Shown: in pieces, positions 18,244 through 26,654 of the stretch | Layout: each line of letters opens with the position of its first letter | Position numbering within the stretch: position 1 is the first letter of the stretch | Assembly (NCBI RefSeq): GCF_002813425.1 | Contig: NZ_PHUL01000001.1 | Coordinates: forward strand, 3,870,756-3,934,755 | Direction of reading: 5' to 3' | Length of the DNA: 64,000 nt | Source: Cellulophaga sp. RHA19 | GTDB lineage: Bacteria; Bacteroidota; Bacteroidia; Flavobacteriales; Flavobacteriaceae | Notes under the pieces: model-generated | Told to the model about the DNA's origin: nothing | Seen by the model: only the letters and a program-made list of their open reading frames with translations | The model's database searches: none | Translations under genes and position numbers: made by a program

Positions 18244-18782
18244 CTTACACCTATTTTTAATTTAGCACTAGACCTAAATATTAATTTTGGATTTGCGTTA
18301 CTAGACACAGTGGTATTATCTCCTAAATTTTGAGCAGATAAACGCAATGCAGATGTATTTCTTATAATATCTAAAGATTTACCAGTACCGCCATATAAAA
18401 CATCTAAATCTGTAGTTGTAGTAGATTCTGCTCCTATATTTAAAACAGTAGTATCTAATACATTACCACCATCATCAATAAGTTCTATAACTACGCTAAC
18501 AGGTTTGCTAGTAGTGTTTTCTAATTGATAGGTAATTGTACTCTCTATTACATTATCTGAAATGTAATCTTCACTAAAAGCATCAAAATTAAAATCATTA
18601 GTGTAAAATGATGAAGGGTTAGAGTTTATAAGATCCTCTGTTGTTTCAAAATAAAATATACTTGCTTCTACAGTGGGTTCTATTACAATATCATCTGTTT
18701 GGCTAAAATCTTGCTCATCTATGCAAGATACCAACGATAAACATAAAAATAGAACACTAAATAAATAGTGGGGACTTTTCAT
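18240..18782 (-). CDS. Lipoprotein of unknown function, coupled to the DUF5723 gene
   Basis: The 180-residue protein begins with a lipoprotein signal peptide (lipobox LVSC, Cys at about residue 20) followed by an acidic stretch (IDEQDFSQTDDIV) as is usual for surface lipoproteins of Bacteroidota. The rest looks beta-rich (ESTITYQLENTTSKPVSVVI), like an immunoglobulin-type sandwich. First gene of the three-gene minus-strand set; it overlaps the DUF5723 gene by four bases. It may assist or sit on that barrel. No named family recognised. Confidence 0.8.
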   Translation of the reverse strand: MKSPHYLFSVLFLCLSLVSCIDEQDFSQTDDIVIEPTVEASIFYFETTEDLINSNPSSFYTNDFNFDAFSEDYISDNVIESTITYQLENTTSKPVSVVIELIDDGGNVLDTTVLNIGAESTTTTDLDVLYGGTGKSLDIIRNTSALRLSAQNLGDNTTVSSNANPKLIFRSSAKLKIGVR

Positions 18783-18820
18783 TTTATAGTATTTGTGTAA
18801 TTAATGGTAAAAATATAACT

Positions 18821-19510
18821 CTACAAATACATTTTTATTTCATCTAAAGAGTTAATTATACTACAATGATTGTGTATTTCCTCTTGATGCGTATTAAAAT
18901 GTAATGCGTGTAAACCCACAGATTTAGCTCCTAAAATATCTGCCTCTAAACTGTCGCCAATCATTAAAGATTGTTCTGCTGATACGTTAGCTTTTTTTAA
19001 AGCAAGTTCAAAAATATAGGGATCTGGCTTTTTAACACCAGCCATTTCAGAATCTATTATCACATCAAAAAAACGATCTAAATTTGAGTTTCTAATTTTT
19101 TTATTCTGTACTTCTTGGAAACCATTAGTTATAATATGCAACTTATAATTTGGTTTTAAGTGTTCTAATATCTCTATAGCATTAGGAAATAAGTGGTTAT
19201 GAGATGATAAATGATTTATATATTCTTCTGCTAACAAATTAATTTCATTATCTGTTGCATTATAATTTATGGTTTTAAAAGTGGTTTGCAAACGTTGAAA
19301 ACGTAAGTCGGCCTTAGATATTTTTTCTTCTCTAAATAACTTCCAATATTGATGATTTATAGGCACGTAGGCTTTTAAAAAATCTTCAACTTTTACGCCA
19401 ATTTTATTATCTTCTAATATTTTGGTAAACGTAAGGGCAGAGTTTTTTTCAAAATCCCATAATGTATGGTCTAAATCAAAAAAAACATCGGTGACAAGGT
19501 CTTTATACAT
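18821..19510 (-). CDS. yjjG: YjjG-family HAD phosphatase (noncanonical pyrimidine nucleotidase)
   Basis: Haloacid-dehalogenase hydrolase probably acting on nucleoside monophosphates; YjjG in E. coli removes noncanonical pyrimidine nucleotides. The 229-residue protein has HAD motif I DVFFDLDHTLWDF (nucleophile and acid Asp residues), motif II IITNG, motif III Lys in GVKKPDPYIF and motif IV MIGDSLEADILGAKSVG, with an alpha-helical cap between I and II. Its start overlaps the end of the upstream deacetylase-like gene by eight bases, so the two are co-translated. Exact substrate is inferred from the family. Confidence 0.88.
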   Translation of the reverse strand: MYKDLVTDVFFDLDHTLWDFEKNSALTFTKILEDNKIGVKVEDFLKAYVPINHQYWKLFREEKISKADLRFQRLQTTFKTINYNATDNEINLLAEEYINHLSSHNHLFPNAIEILEHLKPNYKLHIITNGFQEVQNKKIRNSNLDRFFDVIIDSEMAGVKKPDPYIFELALKKANVSAEQSLMIGDSLEADILGAKSVGLHALHFNTHQEEIHNHCSIINSLDEIKMYL

Positions 19511-20798
19511 TGTATTTTTTTAGTACTGTTTCGTAAATATTCATCCAGTTAAAACGGTGTTTTTCACCTAACAACTCATTAGAAAATATAGTAACTAACT
19601 TGCCATTAACTTTTTGCAACTGCAAATGTAGACCATCTAATTTAGAGAAAATTACTTTTTGACTTTTTAATCCTCTTAGAGCATAATTATGTACTGCAAA
19701 CGGATGAATTTTTATAGGCTGTTGAGACTCTAAATGAATATCATAAAAAGAAAAAGGAGAACAAGTACCTGCTCTAAACCCTATACAATGCGTGTAACCC
19801 ATTGTAAAATCTTCTCTAAAATCTGCATCAACTAAAGCTTTATATGTAGTAGGTATTTCTACTCTATTAAATCTAAACCGCACATATTTAATGGGTCTGT
19901 TTATTACAGAAGCTAATTTGCGTTTCTCTTCTTTTAATATTTCTAAGTTAGAAAAAGAATTGTAAGAAGCTGATAAGGATACTACGCTATAATCTGCTAC
20001 TGATTTTATTAAATACTTAAATTTATTGTTGGTAGTAGATACATTTTTATCAAAAGTAGAGTAATCTGCAAACTGAAAAAAGAACATACTTTTTATATTA
20101 TTAGCTTTGTGCAAACCTATTAGATAATCAAAATTATCATAAGGATCTTTTTTAGGATTAATCCACACAGATACCCTCTGAAAAACTCTCTTAAATTTTA
20201 ACGTAAAAAAATCTAATAATAACCCTCCTAAACTACGCATTATTCCCCTGTGCGCATAACAATGAGATGTGGTTACATCTATTATAGACGTGTACTGATA
20301 TTCTCTTTTTCTATGTGCTAAATCAGGAAATTGCATTAACAAAGCATCCAACACTTTATACATCCAAATATCTATAACTGGCTTTTCTAAAAAGCCATGC
20401 TTATAAGCTAAACTTTCTTTAACTGGGTATCTACCATGTTCATCTTTAACGTGTGGCAAATACTCTTCATACCTAGTAATTAGATAAAAACTAGCTGCAA
20501 AAACATCAAAAGGAATATTACTACGTTCGCCTGTTGCAAAAAAACATGGCGTGCCATCCCATTCACTAATATTAATTTCTAAATCTGTTATTCCTTGTTC
20601 ATACAACAAATCATTACTACGTATAAAAAATTCATTTTGTAATGGTTGTTTACTATAGGTAATTTTTGCTCCAGAATGTTTTATAAAATCTTCAACCTTT
20701 GTAGTTAGTGTAACCTCTATACCCAGAATTTTACCAAATAGATGTTTCATAATATATGTGAAACGTGGCGTTATTTTATGTGTATAGATTAGTAACAT
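19503..20798 (-). CDS. Polysaccharide-deacetylase-like protein (DUF7033 N-terminus)
   Basis: A 431-residue cytoplasmic-looking protein of a type common in Flavobacteriaceae next to radC. The N-terminal half (LLIYTHKITPRFTYIMKHLF, then FFATGERSNIPFDVFAASFY and YLITRYEEYLPH) matches what I know of DUF7033; the C-terminal half is polysaccharide-deacetylase-like. In that fold the first conserved segment usually carries adjacent acidic residues; here it reads SIIDVTTSHCYAHRG, keeping one Asp but with Thr/Ser where relatives that I recall have Asp or Asn, so metal binding and activity are uncertain. Its end overlaps yjjG by eight bases. The ATG at 20798 gives the family-typical opening. Confidence 0.75.
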   Translation of the reverse strand: MLLIYTHKITPRFTYIMKHLFGKILGIEVTLTTKVEDFIKHSGAKITYSKQPLQNEFFIRSNDLLYEQGITDLEINISEWDGTPCFFATGERSNIPFDVFAASFYLITRYEEYLPHVKDEHGRYPVKESLAYKHGFLEKPVIDIWMYKVLDALLMQFPDLAHRKREYQYTSIIDVTTSHCYAHRGIMRSLGGLLLDFFTLKFKRVFQRVSVWINPKKDPYDNFDYLIGLHKANNIKSMFFFQFADYSTFDKNVSTTNNKFKYLIKSVADYSVVSLSASYNSFSNLEILKEEKRKLASVINRPIKYVRFRFNRVEIPTTYKALVDADFREDFTMGYTHCIGFRAGTCSPFSFYDIHLESQQPIKIHPFAVHNYALRGLKSQKVIFSKLDGLHLQLQKVNGKLVTIFSNELLGEKHRFNWMNIYETVLKKYNV

Positions 20799-20835
20799 TA
20801 TGGATTTTAGCGATTTATATTTTTTAGATTATTTT

Positions 20836-21534
20836 TTACAATAAATTATCATCTGCAAAGCTAAAGTATTCTCTTTGAGTAATTATAATATGGTCTAAAA
20901 CTTTCATATCTAATGCAGCTGCAGCATTTTTAAGTTTCTCTGTTATCTGCTTATCTGCAGCACTTGGCTTTAGTCCTCCAGATGGATGATTGTGTGCTAA
21001 AATTAAACCTATAGCCCCTATCTCTAAGGCTTGTTTTAATACCAAACGTACATCTACTAAAGTACCAGTTATACCGCCTTTACTTAATTGGGCTTTATGT
21101 ATAACCTTGTTAGAGTTATTTAGATATATAATCCAAAATTCTTCGTGCGGTAACTCTCCTAATAAAGGTTGCAATAAATTAAACACATCTTTACTACTGC
21201 CTATTTTTTCTATCTTTTGTGCCTCTTCTCCTCTTCTACGTCTGCCCATTTCTAAGGCAGCAGCAATGGTAACTGCTTTTGCTTCTCCTATACCTTTAAA
21301 TTGCATAAGTTGATTGATAGATAGCTTTCCTAGATCGTTTAAATTATTATTTACAGACCCTAAAATACGTTTAGATAATTCTACAGCACTTTCATTTCTA
21401 CTACCAGAACCAATTAATATTGCAATTAGTTCTGCATCAGACAGTACTGATTTTCCTTTTTGTACTAATTTTTCCCTAGGTTTGTCATTATCTGACCAGT
21501 TTTTAATTGAGAACGAGGTTGGTTGGTTTTGCAT
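20836..21534 (-). CDS. radC: RadC-family JAB/MPN-domain protein
   Basis: The 232-residue product has the complete RadC layout: an N-terminal helix-hairpin-helix region (LIAILIGSGSRNESAVELSKRI, LMQFKGIGEAKAVTIAAALE) and a C-terminal JAB metalloprotease-like domain with HNHPSGGLKPSAADKQITEK, holding the His-x-His...Ser...Asp zinc ligands. Despite the historic DNA-repair label, a repair role is not established. It heads a probable minus-strand run with the deacetylase-like and YjjG genes (37-base gap). A -7-like box (TATCTTTA) ends 4 bases before the ATG, so the mRNA may be leaderless. Confidence 0.93.
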   Translation of the reverse strand: MQNQPTSFSIKNWSDNDKPREKLVQKGKSVLSDAELIAILIGSGSRNESAVELSKRILGSVNNNLNDLGKLSINQLMQFKGIGEAKAVTIAAALEMGRRRRGEEAQKIEKIGSSKDVFNLLQPLLGELPHEEFWIIYLNNSNKVIHKAQLSKGGITGTLVDVRLVLKQALEIGAIGLILAHNHPSGGLKPSAADKQITEKLKNAAAALDMKVLDHIIITQREYFSFADDNLL

Positions 21535-21538
21535 TTGT

Positions 21539-21546
21539 TAAAGATA
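21539..21546 (-). promoter_or_regulatory. -7-like promoter box of radC
   Basis: TATCTTTA on the minus strand, one mismatch from TAnnTTTG, ends 4 bases before the radC ATG at 21534. Confidence 0.4.
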
Positions 21547-21608
21547 ATAATCTTTACTAACATACGTATTTACCCATTAAAACGTTACTTCTATAAATAA
21601 CTAATACA

Positions 21609-21902
21609 ATGAAAGAAATTCTGAATCAGCTTTACGAAATTGAACAAAAGAGTGAAAAAAATAATATCACTCTGTTTGACAGAAACCTAAAACGTTTATT
21701 TCATGAAATTGAAGAACAAGGTTTTTTTATAAAAAATCCGTTAGGCGAAAAATTTTCAGAATCTAGAACAGATATAGATGCTACTTTAATGAATGAATTA
21801 AACACTAAATCTAAAATTACCAAGGTGCTAAAACCTATCATATATAAAAAAGATGGTGACCAATTAATTATTATACAAAAAGGAGTAGCAATAGTAGAAT
21901 AA
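21609..21902 (+). CDS. Minimal GrpE-like protein, putative nucleotide exchange factor
   Basis: A 97-residue protein directly upstream (6 bases) of an Hsp70 gene. It starts with a charged helix (ILNQLYEIEQKSEKNN). It then shows two features recalling the GrpE C-terminal half: FFIKNPLGEKFSESRTDID (about residues 38-56; GrpE has a PLG-x-x-F/Y segment before its beta wing) and ITKVLKPIIYKKDGDQLIII followed by QKGVAIVE (about 70-97; GrpE has V-x-x-VL-x-x-GY-x-x-x-(D/G)-x-x-L-R-x-A-x-V-x-V). It lacks the long GrpE coiled-coil dimerisation helix, being half the usual length. The adjacency makes a dedicated exchange-factor role likely, but this is recognition by eye, without alignment scores. Confidence 0.6.
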   Translation: MKEILNQLYEIEQKSEKNNITLFDRNLKRLFHEIEEQGFFIKNPLGEKFSESRTDIDATLMNELNTKSKITKVLKPIIYKKDGDQLIIIQKGVAIVE

Positions 21903-21908
21903 GTAAGT

Positions 21909-24407
21909 ATGAAAACAGTAAATTTTGGAATAGATTTAGGCACAACAAATAGTTTAATTGCTAAATATGAGAGTGGTGTTTTAGAGGTTTTTAAAAACCC
22001 AATAGGACAAAAACAAACACTTGCTTCTGCGGTTGCTTTTAGGGGTAGTAGAATTTTAGTGGGTGATAAAGCAAGAGATTTATTAGAAAAAGACCCTTTA
22101 AATGTATTTACCTGTTTTAAACGAAAAATGGGGACTACAGACCGTTATTTTGCAAAAAGCATAAATAAAGATGTATCTCCTGTAGAGCTCAGCGCTTATG
22201 TATTAAAAGAACTTAAAAATTTTATACACACCGGTGAAGAACTGCATGAGGCAGTAATTACAATACCTTCTTCTTTTGACACCATACAATCTAATGCTAC
22301 AAAAACTGCTGGTCATGAAGCTGGTTTTAAAGAGGTGTATTTGTTACAAGAGCCTATTGCTGCTAGTTTGGCTTTTGCCAACAAAAATAATTTAGAGCTA
22401 AACGAAACTAAAAAGTGGTTAATTTACGATTTTGGTGGTGGTACTTTTGATGTTGCTCTGCTAGAAATTAACGAGAGAGAAATGAACGTTTTAGATAACG
22501 AGGGCGATAATTTTTTAGGTGGTATGGATATAGACAACCTAATTATAGAAAAGCTTATTGTTCCTAAATTAGAACCCATTTTAAACGAAACAAAACTTTG
22601 GGACAAGTTTAAAGAACCTAACAACCCGCTGCAAAAATTATATTTTGAACTTTTATTTAGAGCTGAAGAAGCAAAAAAAGAGCTCTCTAGGTTTGAAACT
22701 ACAGAAATAGACATAGATTATGCAGAAAAAGATATTTACACCAGTATAGAAGTTACTAGGGCCGACTTTAATAGTTTACTTGCTCCTTTAGTTGAGCACA
22801 CTATTAATTTTTGCAAAAAAATATTAAGCAATAACAACCTTACCAATACAGACGTAGAAAAAATTATTATGGTAGGCGGTAGCACCCTTATACCCTATGT
22901 TAGAGAGCAAGTAGAAAAAAACTTAGCTATAGAAATAGATACCAGTGTAGACCCTACTGCAGCCGTTGGCATAGGTGCTGCTTACTATGCAGGTTCTAAG
23001 CCATCTTCTTTAAAAGAGGAAGATGTTACAAAAACAAGTACAGAAAATAGTGCTAATGAGTTTCTTAAAAACAAACCACTTGTTAAATTAATATTTGAGA
23101 AAAACACTAAAGACTCTGAAGAATTAATTGCTTTTACTTTAAATACACCAACACAAGGTTTTTATAGAATTATAAGAAAAGATGGCGGCTATGACACTGG
23201 TCTTGTTACGCTAGAAAACAGTGTAAATGTATTTGTAGATTTACTAGAAGGGCAAGTAAACTCTTTTAATTTAAAAATTTACAACGCCCAACAAGAAGTT
23301 CTTTTTTCTACGGATGACATACACATTAACCAAGGAAAATATAACATTCAAGGTCAATTATTACCTAACGACATTTGCATAGAAGTTGATGATGTGCAAT
23401 ACAACGTAACTAAATTAGAAGCCATATTTAATAAAAACACAGTTTTACCTCTTAAAAAAACAATGTATAAATCGGCATCTAAAACTATTTTAAAAGATAG
23501 TGATGACAAGTTGCAAATTAACATTGTAGAAGGTGATGGTAATGGTTTACCTAGTTCAGGTTTATCAATTGGTTACATAGAAATTACTGGCAAAGAGCTA
23601 GAGCAAGATTTAATTAAAGGAACAGATATAGAACTAAATATTTCTGTGTCTGAGTCTAGAGATATTGCTGTAGACATATTTTTAACCAGCTGCGACCAAG
23701 AGTTTAGCAATACTTTTAAACCTACAGAAAGGTACATTAGTAGTTCTAAAATGGAGAACGAAATTAGAGTAGTTACCCACAAAATTGAACAAGAAAAAGC
23801 TAAACCAGAATACGCAGAAAATTATGAGTTATTACAAAAATTTAAAAATATAGAGCACGCTTTAATAGAGTTACAAATAGAGCTAACCTTGTTAGCTGAT
23901 ACTGATGTTACCGATGCTAAATTTAAAATTGATAATAAAAAAAGAAGCTTAATACAAGAGTATGATTTACTTACTAGGCATAAAGAACTAGATAATGATA
24001 TTGAAGAATACAGAACTTCAGTTTTAGCTGTTAAACAATATTTATCTGAGACTAATAGTGAGTATTACACCGCAGAATTAAATAAAGTAATTGCTAATGA
24101 AAAAACATTTATAAACTCTGGTAATAAATACTTAATACGTTCTAAAATTAAAGAATTAGATGCTATTAGAAATGCACTTTTTACCGCTGATGACTCTAAC
24201 TTTATAGGTCCGTTTTTTCATTACAAATCTATAGATCATTATCCAGACCAAAACAAGGCAGATATGTTAATTGCAGAAGGTGATAAAGCTCTAGAAAACA
24301 GACAATACAAAGTGGTAAAACAAGTTGTATACCAGCTTGCTAATATGTTACCAGATGACAAACCAAAGACCTCTTTTGGCAACCAAGACAAAACTGGTTT
24401 AAGCTAA
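21909..24407 (+). CDS. Divergent Hsp70 chaperone with an inserted domain
   Basis: An 832-residue Hsp70, about 190 longer than DnaK. The nucleotide-binding domain (about 1-362) is intact: phosphate-1 NFGIDLGTTNSLIAKYE, phosphate-2 YDFGGGTFDVALLEI, adenosine motif IIMVGGSTLIPYVREQ, then DPTAAVGIGAAYYAG. The usual DnaK linker (VLLLDVTPLSLG) is absent. Instead about 100 beta-rich residues (roughly 380-485) precede what looks like a substrate-binding beta domain (IFNKNTVLPLKKTM, then IGYIEITGKELEQDLIKGTD, about 500-600). A long helical, charged C-terminus follows. No DnaK-type EEVD-like tail. The preceding GrpE-like gene is 6 bases away. Probably a specialised cytoplasmic chaperone; client unknown. 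An intrinsic terminator follows. Confidence 0.85.
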   Translation: MKTVNFGIDLGTTNSLIAKYESGVLEVFKNPIGQKQTLASAVAFRGSRILVGDKARDLLEKDPLNVFTCFKRKMGTTDRYFAKSINKDVSPVELSAYVLKELKNFIHTGEELHEAVITIPSSFDTIQSNATKTAGHEAGFKEVYLLQEPIAASLAFANKNNLELNETKKWLIYDFGGGTFDVALLEINEREMNVLDNEGDNFLGGMDIDNLIIEKLIVPKLEPILNETKLWDKFKEPNNPLQKLYFELLFRAEEAKKELSRFETTEIDIDYAEKDIYTSIEVTRADFNSLLAPLVEHTINFCKKILSNNNLTNTDVEKIIMVGGSTLIPYVREQVEKNLAIEIDTSVDPTAAVGIGAAYYAGSKPSSLKEEDVTKTSTENSANEFLKNKPLVKLIFEKNTKDSEELIAFTLNTPTQGFYRIIRKDGGYDTGLVTLENSVNVFVDLLEGQVNSFNLKIYNAQQEVLFSTDDIHINQGKYNIQGQLLPNDICIEVDDVQYNVTKLEAIFNKNTVLPLKKTMYKSASKTILKDSDDKLQINIVEGDGNGLPSSGLSIGYIEITGKELEQDLIKGTDIELNISVSESRDIAVDIFLTSCDQEFSNTFKPTERYISSSKMENEIRVVTHKIEQEKAKPEYAENYELLQKFKNIEHALIELQIELTLLADTDVTDAKFKIDNKKRSLIQEYDLLTRHKELDNDIEEYRTSVLAVKQYLSETNSEYYTAELNKVIANEKTFINSGNKYLIRSKIKELDAIRNALFTADDSNFIGPFFHYKSIDHYPDQNKADMLIAEGDKALENRQYKVVKQVVYQLANMLPDDKPKTSFGNQDKTGLS

Positions 24408-24429
24408 AACTAAGTTAACAGTATTATAA

Positions 24430-24466
24430 AAAAAGAACGGCTGAATTAAATTCAGCCGTTCTTTTT
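24430..24466. terminator. Bidirectional terminator between the Hsp70 gene and the 699-residue protein gene
   Basis: A 16-bp perfect stem (AAAAAGAACGGCTGAA paired with TTCAGCCGTTCTTTTT) with loop TTAAA, flanked by A- and T-runs on both sides, so it can serve both converging genes. Confidence 0.9.
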
Positions 24467-24484
24467 TAGTATTTAATAGTTTTA

Positions 24485-26584
24485 TTAACTCTTATTTTCA
24501 TCATACTCAATATCCACTAAGGTTACTCCTAAAGGGGTAATATTTATTTCTGGTTTTACACCTAAATACGTTATGGTAAAGCTTTTATTAGATAAGTCTT
24601 TACCTATTTTAGACGAGTTCTTAAAAAATCCGTTAGGAGAATTTATAGTAGAATTTGTATCTACATCTTTATGCTGATAAAAGTAAGATCCCATATAAAT
24701 ATATAAGGTATCATCTTCATCATGCAAGTTTAACGTTACAGAAGTATTCTTTTTTATATATGTAGCCTGATCTCTACTTAGCTCTGTGTTTACACCAAAA
24801 AGGATTACGTCTTCTGCACTAGTATTATTAACCACAACCTCATAACCGGTAATAGAATTACTTTTAATACTCTTAAATATTCTAGGAAAAGGGTTTGCCC
24901 CTGTTTTTAAATTCTTTAACCTCCATTTTACAGTACTAACATCTTCTCCTTTAAATAAGTTTGCAAAAAATGGCGTTTTATTTTCTCTTGAAACACTTTC
25001 ACTAGGCTCTTCATAATACATATGTGGCTCACTATCCATAATTATAGTTTCTTCAACCTCCTCAACTTCCTCTACCTCTGGCGGTAAAATTTTATGAGGC
25101 TCTAAATGGTAAAACACATCTGTAAAAACAATATCATCATCATACACAACAATATTAGGGTCTGCTCCTAAACTATCTATAACATATTTGTTTTTTAAAA
25201 AACTTAGTTCTTTTTCATTTACACTTTTAAAGTACTTTTTACTAGCACTTAATTTTGTAGAAGATCCATAGGTTTCTCGTTTTAAACTTTCGCTACCCAC
25301 AAAATCATCACCCATATAAAAAACCAATTCTTCTAAATAGTTTTTATTCATTATTTTAAAAGAATCGTTAGGTCTTGTATAAGCTGCGTAGTCTGAATTT
25401 ATAACGTTAAAATGCTCAAAAAGAATAAAAGGTCTAGTTCTTTTGTTTACCACTTTTATAAAGTCGCCAGATCTTAGTCCTTCATTGCTTTTAAAAGAAG
25501 CTGTGTATGGTGTAGTTCCAGATTTTATAATTATTTTATTATTTATATCTAAACTATCATTTTCTGCTTTGTGTATTAAATCTGAATAAAATGCTGTTTT
25601 ATCATCCTCATAAGAAAACTCTAACGTAGGAATTTTATAACTAGGAGAACTGTATGTAGAGTAATTTGATGATGATGAAGACGATGTAAATATACGCCCT
25701 ACTCTTACTAAAAATATCATAATCCCAATAACAATTCCAATTGCTTTTAAGCCTGAAAAAGACGAACCAGAACTTTTATCTGTTTGTCTACTATTAGGCC
25801 TTTGCTGGCTTTGTCCTCCTTGATGAAGACTCCCTACTTGGTTTGCTGCTTTGGCATAAAAATCTTTTATTTCTTGACTAGTAACTTCTATTAACTTAAA
25901 ATTACGAAAAGCTCTTTGTACCTTAGGAAACTCAGAATAAGTATTCTTAGTTATATTGTAATAATCTATCATAGCACTTACATAGTCCATTTTAGATTGA
26001 GAAATTACCCCTAAAGAAACTGTATTAAGCAAATAAATATAGCTTTTATAAGCAATCTCTGGGCACCTACTCATTAAATCTCCATTAGACGATACTTTAA
26101 TTTTTTCAGTAATAATATCTGCTTGTGATTTTATATAACGGTAATATGTAGATAAAAGATTATCTGTAAAAAGTTCCTTACGTTGCATAGCCTTAATAAT
26201 GGTATCGTACTTTTTTGCAGTAAAGTCCGTTTTTACCATTTTCATAAAATAAGCTTCAAAATAAGGCTCTAGAAACTCTTTTATATTTGGTGTATCTGCT
26301 AATAAAGCAGCATCTATAATAAATGTTTTTTCTCCACTATCTTTACCTGTGGTAATAAATTGTTTTAAATAACTGTGTTTTTCTACAAAGTAGACAGACT
26401 TTTTTTCTTCTTCGCTAGAGAGTTGTTTTACTATGCTGCTTACCTGCTCTGGGTTGTAGGCATTAGCGCCAGAACGCAATCTTTGTATTTTTAATGTTTT
26501 TTCTAGTCTAATAATTCCTCGGCTATCCAAGTTCATAAGTTCGTCCAGAGAAAGTCCTAAAAGGTCAACAGGAGAAATATACAT
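24485..26584 (-). CDS. 699-residue membrane protein of unknown function, convergent with Hsp70
   Basis: I do not recognise a named family. No signal peptide: it opens with MYISPVDLLGLSLDELMNL and a helical, charged region (1-250), then a Ser/Gln-rich linker (GGQSQQRPNSRQTDKSSGSS), one strong membrane segment (about 280-298, LKAIGIVIGIMIFLVRV), a Ser/Tyr-rich patch and a large second domain (about 320-699) containing an acidic run (PPEVEEVEEVEETI) and beta-rich segments. The DLLGLS opening loosely recalls the start of J-domains, but I see no HPD motif, so I do not call it DnaJ. It meets the Hsp70 gene tail to tail across a shared terminator; functional linkage is possible but unproven. Confidence 0.7.
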   Translation of the reverse strand: MYISPVDLLGLSLDELMNLDSRGIIRLEKTLKIQRLRSGANAYNPEQVSSIVKQLSSEEEKKSVYFVEKHSYLKQFITTGKDSGEKTFIIDAALLADTPNIKEFLEPYFEAYFMKMVKTDFTAKKYDTIIKAMQRKELFTDNLLSTYYRYIKSQADIITEKIKVSSNGDLMSRCPEIAYKSYIYLLNTVSLGVISQSKMDYVSAMIDYYNITKNTYSEFPKVQRAFRNFKLIEVTSQEIKDFYAKAANQVGSLHQGGQSQQRPNSRQTDKSSGSSFSGLKAIGIVIGIMIFLVRVGRIFTSSSSSSNYSTYSSPSYKIPTLEFSYEDDKTAFYSDLIHKAENDSLDINNKIIIKSGTTPYTASFKSNEGLRSGDFIKVVNKRTRPFILFEHFNVINSDYAAYTRPNDSFKIMNKNYLEELVFYMGDDFVGSESLKRETYGSSTKLSASKKYFKSVNEKELSFLKNKYVIDSLGADPNIVVYDDDIVFTDVFYHLEPHKILPPEVEEVEEVEETIIMDSEPHMYYEEPSESVSRENKTPFFANLFKGEDVSTVKWRLKNLKTGANPFPRIFKSIKSNSITGYEVVVNNTSAEDVILFGVNTELSRDQATYIKKNTSVTLNLHDEDDTLYIYMGSYFYQHKDVDTNSTINSPNGFFKNSSKIGKDLSNKSFTITYLGVKPEINITPLGVTLVDIEYDENKS

Positions 26585-26654
26585 AAGTAAGTTTAGATAT
26601 TCTTTTAACGAAAATATCTAAACTTTATGATGTATTTACTTAAAAAAGAAAAAA

